DNA of 64,000 nt from contig LFCR01000004.1 in assembly GCA_001189215.1 (NCBI GenBank), forward strand, positions 248,001-312,000. The letters run 5' to 3'. The notes beneath the pieces are model-generated. The model had not been told where the DNA came from. It made no database searches and was given only the letters and a program-made list of their open reading frames with translations. Position numbers and translations under genes: made by a program. This DNA comes from Parcubacteria bacterium C7867-008. Lineage in GTDB: Bacteria > Patescibacteria > Paceibacteria > UBA9973 > UBA2103. Shown piece by piece: positions 58,788 to 64,000 of the stretch (its first letter is position 1; each line of letters starts with the position of its first letter).

Positions 58788-59771
58788 TTACTTGCTTACC
58801 TTTCGTGCAACTTCAGCAATGTGCGCAGCGGAAAGTCCGTAATGTTCAAGTAGTTCTTCAGGGGTACCGGACTGACCGAAGGAATCATGTATACCTAAGC
58901 GATTTATTGGTACAGGGTAATGTTCTGAAAGGCATTCAGCAACTGCGCTTCCGAACCCTCCTGCAATCTGATGCTCTTCAATAGTTATCACCCGCCCTGT
59001 TCTTTTTGCAGCAGCCACTACCGCTTCTGTATCAAGTGGTTTGATAGTTGGTACATGCAGAACAAGTGATTCAATACCATCCGCGGCGAGTGCACGAGCT
59101 GCCTGAAGTGCTTGGTATGTAAGGGCACCGGTTGAGAGTAATGCAACCTTCGGCTTCTCTCCTTCCCATACAGGGAGTGCTTTGCCAATAGCGAACGGTG
59201 TTTCTGTGGTGGTGAATACTGGTACAGGAGCACGACCGAATCGTATATATATAGGTATACCTGCTTTTGCAGCAGCAACTACTGCTTTACGGGCTTCCTC
59301 TGCGTCACCTGGATTGATAACGGTCATGTGCGGGAGCATGCGCATGAGACCTATGTCTTCAAGCATCTGATGCGTGGCACCGTCTGGACCAACCGATACA
59401 CCTGCATGCATACCGCAGATTATTACAGGCTGCTCATTAAGGGCGATTGTAGTGCGAATCTGTTCGTAGTTACGACCAGGATTAAACGCTGCATAAGATG
59501 CGATAAATGGAACTTTTCCAGCAGCTGCAAATCCGCTACCAAGGCCCGCCATATTCTGTTCACCAATACCAACTTCAATAAAACGATCTGGGAATTCTTT
59601 CTCAAACCATTCTGCGCGAGTACTTTCCTTTAGATCAGCGCAAAGTACCACTACATTCTCATCCGCATGCCCTGCCTCAATTGTGCCTGTGCCGAATCCA
59701 TCACGCGTTGGTTTCTGCGCAATATCTTTTGCAAATACTTCTTCAACAAGATGAATCTTTGGGTTAATCAT
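58788..59771 (-). CDS. Transketolase, C-terminal subunit
   Basis: 327 residues. Pyrimidine-binding domain (TRDGFGTGTIEAGHADENVVVLCADLKEST, FIEVGIGEQNMAGLGSGFAAAGKVPF, both read in parts) with the catalytic Glu in GEQNMAG, then the C-terminal domain (RVITIEEHQIAGGFGSAVAE). With the N-terminal subunit 2 bp upstream it makes a split transketolase that moves two-carbon units in the pentose phosphate pathway. DXS-like enzymes are related, but the split form favours transketolase. Confidence 0.93.
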   Translation of the reverse strand: MINPKIHLVEEVFAKDIAQKPTRDGFGTGTIEAGHADENVVVLCADLKESTRAEWFEKEFPDRFIEVGIGEQNMAGLGSGFAAAGKVPFIASYAAFNPGRNYEQIRTTIALNEQPVIICGMHAGVSVGPDGATHQMLEDIGLMRMLPHMTVINPGDAEEARKAVVAAAKAGIPIYIRFGRAPVPVFTTTETPFAIGKALPVWEGEKPKVALLSTGALTYQALQAARALAADGIESLVLHVPTIKPLDTEAVVAAAKRTGRVITIEEHQIAGGFGSAVAECLSEHYPVPINRLGIHDSFGQSGTPEELLEHYGLSAAHIAEVARKVSK

Positions 59772-59773
59772 AT

Positions 59774-60631
59774 TTATGAATATTCATGTGGAAGCTTCCC
59801 CTTCATAGAACGCAACTCTTTTAGGAAGATTTTTCCTTCTTCTTTCGAAGGTGGTTTGCCGTGCCAGTGATAGTCATACTCAATATCAGGCACCCCTTTA
59901 CCAGCAATGGTGTGCGCAATGATTACCGTGGGTTTCTCAACAATCGCTTTTGCTTGATCCACTGCTTCAATGAATTGACGAATGTTGTGTCCATCTACTT
60001 CTAGTACGTGCCATCCAAATGCTTCCCATTTAGCCCGAAGTGATTCTAGTGGCATTACATCTTCTGTAAGCCCATCAATTTGAATATTGTTACGGTCTAT
60101 TACTGCGGTGATATTTGAAAGTTTGTACTTAGAGACCCACATCGCTGCTTCCCATACATTTCCTTCGTTTAATTCCCCATCTCCCATCAATACATATAAA
60201 TGGTTCTTCTTACCATCCATACGTAGTGCATATGCCATACCTCCTGCTTGTGAGAGCCCTTCACCAAGAGGTCCAGATGTATTCTCCATTCCTGGGAGCT
60301 TTAAGCGTTCTGGGTGTCCTTGTAGGCGAGAACCAAACTTACGCAGAGTAAGACACTCCTTAACCGGGAAATAGCCAACATGTGCCATCGTTGCGTAACG
60401 AACCGGCACAATGTGTCCGTTAGAAAGTATGAGACGATCGCGTTCCTCCCATTCAGGATTCTTTGGATCGTGCTTAAGAATATGAAAATAGAATGCAGTA
60501 AAGATATCAGTCATATCGAGCGGGCCCGCAGTATGACCTGATCCTGCTTCAACCAGCATCTCGATAATGGTCTCGCGAATCTCCTCCGCGTCCTTCTCAA
60601 GCACTTTTACTTGTTCATCTGTAATTGCCAT
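59774..60631 (-). CDS. Transketolase, N-terminal subunit
   Basis: 285 residues. TPP-binding half with GSGHTAGPLDMTDIFTAFYF, SNGHIVPVRYA, and the thiamine motif MGDGELNEGNVWEAAMWVSKYKLSNITAVIDRNN (read in parts). Catalytic partner of the subunit encoded next. Its ATG overlaps the stop of the upstream coiled-coil gene by one base (TAATG), so all three are probably co-translated. Confidence 0.94.
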   Translation of the reverse strand: MAITDEQVKVLEKDAEEIRETIIEMLVEAGSGHTAGPLDMTDIFTAFYFHILKHDPKNPEWEERDRLILSNGHIVPVRYATMAHVGYFPVKECLTLRKFGSRLQGHPERLKLPGMENTSGPLGEGLSQAGGMAYALRMDGKKNHLYVLMGDGELNEGNVWEAAMWVSKYKLSNITAVIDRNNIQIDGLTEDVMPLESLRAKWEAFGWHVLEVDGHNIRQFIEAVDQAKAIVEKPTVIIAHTIAGKGVPDIEYDYHWHGKPPSKEEGKIFLKELRSMKGKLPHEYS

Positions 60632-60954
60632 TAGTGTGATTGTAAATTTCGTATCTGTGCTTTTATGGGAGAAAGTTCAGATCGATCTGCCTTATGTTCC
60701 ATAATAGCGTCAATTTGGTTCTGGAGTTTTGAGTCAAGTCTCTCAAAGCGTTGGTCTACTGCCTGAAAACCTTCCGCTGTTGAGCGCGCAAGACTTTCAA
60801 TTGAATCCTCGACGGTGTCGAATCGACTATCAATTTTTTTGAATCGATTGTCGATTTTAGTGAACTGATTATCAATTGTGCCTAATCGACCATTAATTTT
60901 ATTGAACTCAGCATGTATCTTCGAAAATTCAACCTTGAGTTCAGGGTCCAACAT
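60631..60954 (-). CDS. Small coiled-coil protein
   Basis: 107 residues, almost wholly heptad repeat (FNKINGRLGTIDNQFTKIDN, FKKIDSRFDTVEDSIESLA). It resembles the short coiled-coil families common near phage and surface genes but has no known function here. Perfect TATAAT lies 6 nt before the ATG; it is the first gene of the transketolase operon and overlaps it by one base. Confidence 0.7.
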   Translation of the reverse strand: MLDPELKVEFSKIHAEFNKINGRLGTIDNQFTKIDNRFKKIDSRFDTVEDSIESLARSTAEGFQAVDQRFERLDSKLQNQIDAIMEHKADRSELSPIKAQIRNLQSH

Positions 60955-61025
60955 TCTGTAATTATATCACTGCAAAGTAGCGAGTCGAATCCCCTCTTCA
61001 GGAAGATTTTATATTTACTTCATTC

Positions 61026-61742
61026 TTACGCATATAGCCCGTACGTATGCACCAATCCCTGTAAGCGTTTGAGCTCCGCTGCTAGATCTGGCGCTTTCCA
61101 GAGATCTGAGCCAACTACCAAACGACTAACACCTGCCTGAAGAAGCTGTGGTGCTGTCTCCAGTGACACTCCCCCATCTACTTGCAGTTGCATGTCCGGA
61201 TACTTCTTACGAAACGCCGATATCTTTGGTAGGACTGATTTATCAAAAGGCTCACCTTGCTTCCCAATCTTTGCGATTCCCATGAATTGCACGAAATCGC
61301 ACTGATGCAGAAATGGCTCAATAAGAGCTGTGTCGGTACTAATATTTATTGCTAACCCAAAAGCTAGAAGTCCTGGCGTGAAATCCTTATCATGACCATA
61401 AGTGCTAGCGAGCTCATTCATTAGCTTTGGGAGCATGCGTGTCGTTTCCGCATGTATAACAATGCGGGTTGCACCCGCTTCTATCCAATGACGAATAACC
61501 TGTTCAGGTTCTTCAACCATGAGATCAACCTCGTATGAAATCTCACCTAGATATGGAAACGTATCTCCACTTGGCTCACGTACACCCACTACCTGATCTT
61601 GGTACGGCCACGTCGCAGGAACGACAAAACGCCCATCGACGATGTCGACCTGTACCGCATCGACTAGACCGTGAAGCCGAAGGAGCTTCTCATCAAGATC
61701 GTCGCGTGATTTAGGAAGTATGGCGGGTACAATAACGCCCAT
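61026..61742 (-). CDS. rpe: Ribulose-phosphate 3-epimerase family protein
   Basis: 238 residues, a TIM barrel. VIVPAILPKSRDDLDEKLLRL, VQVDIVDGRFV (metal His/Asp region partly altered), YEVDLMVEEPEQVIRHWIEAGATRIVIH (read in parts), and LQVDGGVSLETAPQLLQAGVSRLVVGSDLW support the family. The usual HxDxMDG motif reads QVDIVDG, so the first His is Gln; activity on ribulose 5-phosphate is likely but not certain. TATACT lies 7 nt before the ATG. Confidence 0.8.
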   Translation of the reverse strand: MGVIVPAILPKSRDDLDEKLLRLHGLVDAVQVDIVDGRFVVPATWPYQDQVVGVREPSGDTFPYLGEISYEVDLMVEEPEQVIRHWIEAGATRIVIHAETTRMLPKLMNELASTYGHDKDFTPGLLAFGLAINISTDTALIEPFLHQCDFVQFMGIAKIGKQGEPFDKSVLPKISAFRKKYPDMQLQVDGGVSLETAPQLLQAGVSRLVVGSDLWKAPDLAAELKRLQGLVHTYGLYA

Positions 61743-61757
61743 ACCGGTAAGTATACT

Positions 61758-62240
61758 CTAGAACTTAGCGATCCTACGTGCATGACGTGGGTCTTCTGAG
61801 AATTCCGTGGAAAGAAATATACTGACCGCCTCTTCTGCGTCTACAGGAGATATAAAGCGTGAACCAATAGAAAGTACGTTGGCATTATTGTGTTTACGTG
61901 GAAGACGTACCGCATCAAATCCATCCTCTGAATGGGCGCCTTCACTATCGAGTGCAACGGTCACCGGCATTTTCCCATAGAAGACTGCTGCACGTACTCC
62001 TGGTGTGCGATTCGCACACATAGCCTCCCCTTGGCCGCTTCCTGCACATATAACACCGAATGAGTCAGGATTCTCTGCAACAGCTTTAGCAAGTGGAATT
62101 ACATATTCAGGGTAATCGTCTTCTGGATCAAGGTCATAGGGACCCATGTCCTCCACCTCATGGCCATGAAGAGTAAGTTGTTCAATGAGCGCACCCTTAA
62201 GACGGAATCCAGCGTGGTCTGCAGCGAGAAATATTTTCAT
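61758..62240 (-). CDS. rpiB: Ribose 5-phosphate isomerase B
   Basis: 160 residues. KIFLAADHAGFRLKGALIEQL, VICAGSGQGEAMCANRTPGVRAA with the catalytic Cys, and RKHNNANVLSIGSRFI are the RpiB/LacAB signatures. It interconverts ribose and ribulose 5-phosphate. 15 bp upstream of the epimerase, in the same pentose-phosphate cluster as transketolase and aldolase. Confidence 0.94.
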   Translation of the reverse strand: MKIFLAADHAGFRLKGALIEQLTLHGHEVEDMGPYDLDPEDDYPEYVIPLAKAVAENPDSFGVICAGSGQGEAMCANRTPGVRAAVFYGKMPVTVALDSEGAHSEDGFDAVRLPRKHNNANVLSIGSRFISPVDAEEAVSIFLSTEFSEDPRHARRIAKF

Positions 62241-62282
62241 ACAGTAAAGATGCGATTCAGTCGATTAAAGAAGTATGAAGTA

Positions 62283-62435
62283 CTAATCCATTATCAATAT
62301 GCCAAGCATAATTTGGACCTTGGTTACAGTATCAATTTTTATTATTCCAGACTTCACACGTTGTGACCAAATAGGGACAAAAGATAACCATCCAATGACG
62401 CAAACTATGGTTACTATGACGAGAATAATTTTCAT
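62283..62435 (-). CDS. Possible small membrane protein (50 aa)
   Basis: 50 codons: MKIILVIVTIVCVIGWLSFVPIW (hydrophobic), then a polar tail ending MLGILIMD. CAGGA lies just before the ATG. No promoter is convincing and no terminator is seen. It sits between rpiB and the GAPDH remnant. Unrecognised; it may be spurious. Confidence 0.35.
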   Translation of the reverse strand: MKIILVIVTIVCVIGWLSFVPIWSQRVKSGIIKIDTVTKVQIMLGILIMD

Positions 62436-62449
62436 CGTCCTGTGTGCGA

Positions 62450-62560
62450 TCATGCTTGGCCTGCTTTGATAGCATGTTCAACAAGCGTGTGGGTATACCC
62501 CATCTCATGGTTGTACCAGGTCAGCAAGCCGCTCATACCGGAGCGCGAACTCGACCTTTT
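62450..62560 (-). pseudogene. C-terminal remnant of glyceraldehyde-3-phosphate dehydrogenase
   Basis: The last ~27 codons read LLTWYNHEMGYTHTLVEHAIKAGQA-stop; WYxxExGY is the conserved GAPDH C-terminal motif (usually WYDNExGYS). Upstream of GMSG the frame no longer resembles GAPDH and no catalytic domain is present, so only the 3' end remains. This is what is expected at one side of an element that integrated into the 3' end of a gap gene. Confidence 0.6.
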
Positions 62561-62619
62561 TGTTGTTGTCATTGCTGACGTCATGTCAGTAATCATATCA
62601 CTTCTCGGGAGAAAAAACT

Positions 62620-62681
62620 CCGCTCGCTCACCTGCTGAAATTCCAAAGAAGGACTTTAGAAGCTCGGCAGGCGAGCGAAGT
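62620..62681. repeat. Nested imperfect inverted repeat near the element edge
   Basis: TCGCTCACCTGC (about 62624-62635) pairs with GCAGGCGAGCGA (62667-62678) with one mismatch. The loop itself contains TTCCAAAG/CTTTAGAA. No U-tract follows; it may be a recombinase-related site or an RNA hairpin. Confidence 0.5.
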
Positions 62682-62758
62682 GATTTATTTGTCTGTCAAG
62701 GTTTCTTCCCCTATGGTACTCAAACTCCTGACACATAGCAAGCGGAAAAATCCCCTTT

Positions 62759-62977
62759 TTAACAAGGTATTAGGCGAGGATATTTGCTTCTGACAACCCC
62801 TGAAGACTGCGCTCTTTTGTCCCCCGCTCTGGCCTTTTCTCTCATATAGATTTCGTGGACTGTGGACCGGGTAATGCAGTATTTCCTCGCTAGGTTGGCG
62901 AAGGAGTGCTCGATCGGATCGAGGTCATGGAGCATTACAAGCTCGTTATTTCTAACCTGGTTCGGTCTATTTGCCAT
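62759..62977 (-). CDS. Small helix-turn-helix protein
   Basis: 72 residues. FANLARKYCITRSTVHEIYMREKAR reads as a helix-turn-helix (sigma region 4 or transposase-HTH-like), preceded by LVMLHDLDPIEHS. Probably a DNA-binding regulator or excisionase-like accessory of the adjacent recombinase, 44 bp upstream on the same strand. No clear Shine-Dalgarno site. Family not certain. Confidence 0.6.
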   Translation of the reverse strand: MANRPNQVRNNELVMLHDLDPIEHSFANLARKYCITRSTVHEIYMREKARAGDKRAQSSGVVRSKYPRLIPC

Positions 62978-63021
62978 AAGTTTCGCTATCGTACTTTCTC
63001 TCCCGTAACTACAGGTGGGAA

Positions 63022-64000
63022 TTACATTTTTGCGTATCTGCCGCCGCCTTGAGTTCGATGTTCGGTGGTTCGTTTTGGCATGTTCGTATAGTCCGGGTGC
63101 GCCGGGATGTTGCCGTGCTGCATGAATTCGATAAACGATTCGACGATCTCTTTCGCGTCGCCGAGATTCTCGACGTGCGTCAGGCTTTTCAAATTCTTAT
63201 TCAGCCTAGCCTTATCTTGTTTAGGATTCTTGTAAGTATTTTGGAAAAGCTGCCAGCGTTCCTTGAGATCGTTACCCCACATCATCGTGTAAAATTGAGA
63301 GCTCTCCAGGTTCGAGTGACCGAGGATGTTAGTAACGTCTGCGCTCGCACCTCCCTCCTTGATGATCTTGCGACCACCGTAATGCCGAGCCGAGTGTGCG
63401 TTGAAGATTGTTGGTAGCTCCGCGCGATTCGATAGCATTCTGAATACCTCGCAGACCCCGCGGCCGGTCATGCGCTTTCCGCGCACATCGAATGCGCCGC
63501 ACTTGCGGATCGATGTAAAGACGGCACCTGAGTCCTCGAAGACCATCTTATCCTGAATCTCCTCCTTCTTCTTAAGCCATGCCTTCAGGTACTTGCCGGT
63601 CTGGGCAGTCCAGAAGATTTCACGGATCGGGCGGCGTCCTCTCGACTTCTCGGTCTTTATGATCGCGGACCCTGAGAGGTCCTTATTGAACTCGAGGTCG
63701 TCGACGTTGAGCGAAACGACTTCGCCGCTGCGGGCCCAGCTGTCCCATACCACATGGATCAGCGCCAGGTTCCGGATATTGTTCGGGTTGTTGTCGCGCG
63801 GAATCGCCTTTACCAACTTCTTGAAGTCAGGCTCATTCGCAACGCGGGGAATGTTGAATTCTTTCCGAGGAAGTGGAATCAACGATTCGTTCAGGCAGTT
63901 GTGCCCACGAAGATTGTAAAACTCGAAGAATTTACGCAGCGCAAGCGCCACGATATTTATACCGTTACGCTTCCAGCCGAGCCGCTCGAGCTCGCTGAGG
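63022..64000 (-). CDS. Tyrosine recombinase/integrase (5' end outside window)
   Basis: At least 326 residues visible; the frame continues past 64000 with in-frame SELERLGWKRNG before the GTG at 63951, so the true start is outside. The catalytic set is present: Arg in SWARSGEVVSL, Lys-containing KTEKSRGRRPI, HSARH, LGHSNLESSQFY with the nucleophilic Tyr. The N-terminal SAM-like core-binding fold is partly seen (LRKFFEFYNLRG). The C-terminal 70 residues are an extra tail. GC-rich relative to the chromosome. Probably mobilises the element whose left edge is near 62.5 kb. Confidence 0.88.
   Translation of the reverse strand, partial: LSELERLGWKRNGINIVALALRKFFEFYNLRGHNCLNESLIPLPRKEFNIPRVANEPDFKKLVKAIPRDNNPNNIRNLALIHVVWDSWARSGEVVSLNVDDLEFNKDLSGSAIIKTEKSRGRRPIREIFWTAQTGKYLKAWLKKKEEIQDKMVFEDSGAVFTSIRKCGAFDVRGKRMTGRGVCEVFRMLSNRAELPTIFNAHSARHYGGRKIIKEGGASADVTNILGHSNLESSQFYTMMWGNDLKERWQLFQNTYKNPKQDKARLNKNLKSLTHVENLGDAKEIVESFIEFMQHGNIPAHPDYTNMPKRTTEHRTQGGGRYAKM

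Noticed and set aside
62620..62681. Integron attC site
   Set aside because: The hairpin lacks the conserved R' and R'' core sequences and the recombinase is not clearly an integron integrase.
62442..62738. 98-codon plus-strand frame over the GAPDH remnant
   Set aside because: The minus strand matches the GAPDH C-terminal motif; the plus frame has no start signals.

Overview
The window looks like part of a small-genome bacterium of the candidate phyla radiation (Patescibacteria), most likely the Parcubacteria group. This is inferred from reduced or rearranged core proteins: a short SMC without a recognisable hinge, a PheRS with both subunits trimmed, a ThrRS without a TGS domain, a NusB-Nudix fusion, zinc-less bL31 and bL32, and a lysine-repeat extension on sigma-70. 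TGA is used as a normal stop. I could not run any search, so family names rest on motifs read by eye.

Layout. 1-2.9 kb: the N-terminal part of a UvrD-like helicase, a YgjP/DUF45 metallopeptidase, an EVE-domain protein and a secreted Cys-rich protein. 2.9-16.4 kb, mostly minus strand: rpoD, dnaG, rpoC, rpoB, trmD, khpA, rpsP. 16.4-31.5 kb: an RNase R-type exonuclease, smc, rnc, nusB-nudix, rpmF, rnhB, a nucleotidyltransferase, dnaE, thrS. 31.9-36.9 kb: a cell-surface region with a CC/PT-repeat membrane protein carrying an IPYTG sortase-like motif, a sortase and a CARDB protein. 37-49 kb: gyrB, pheT, pheS, a membrane glycosyltransferase, a thioredoxin-like protein, tRNA-Thr, tsf, rpsB, prfA, rpmE. 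45.8-54.3 kb also holds three copies of a two-gene module, a membrane-anchored propeller-like protein followed by a secreted Cys-rich repeat protein. 54.4-62.2 kb: a coiled-coil lytic transglycosylase, rplY and a carbon-metabolism cluster (class I aldolase, PfkB kinase, split transketolase, ribulose-phosphate epimerase, RpiB). 62.4-64 kb: a GAPDH C-terminal remnant, a small HTH protein and a tyrosine recombinase, which look like the edge of an integrated element.

Two patterns run through the window. First, most housekeeping genes appear to give leaderless or nearly leaderless mRNAs: a good -10 hexamer lies only about 5-10 nt before the start codon and there is no Shine-Dalgarno site. Several starts below were moved on that basis. 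Second, the spaces between core genes repeatedly hold visibly GC-richer inserts built as complete transcription units: a -35/-10 promoter with 15-17 bp spacing, often abutting or overlapping the end of the upstream gene, a Shine-Dalgarno site, one small unfamiliar ORF (36-160 codons, once 346), and an intrinsic terminator. I count about a dozen. They resemble phage 'moron' genes in architecture and are the strongest candidate for something undescribed here; the triplicated propeller/Cys-rich surface module is the second.
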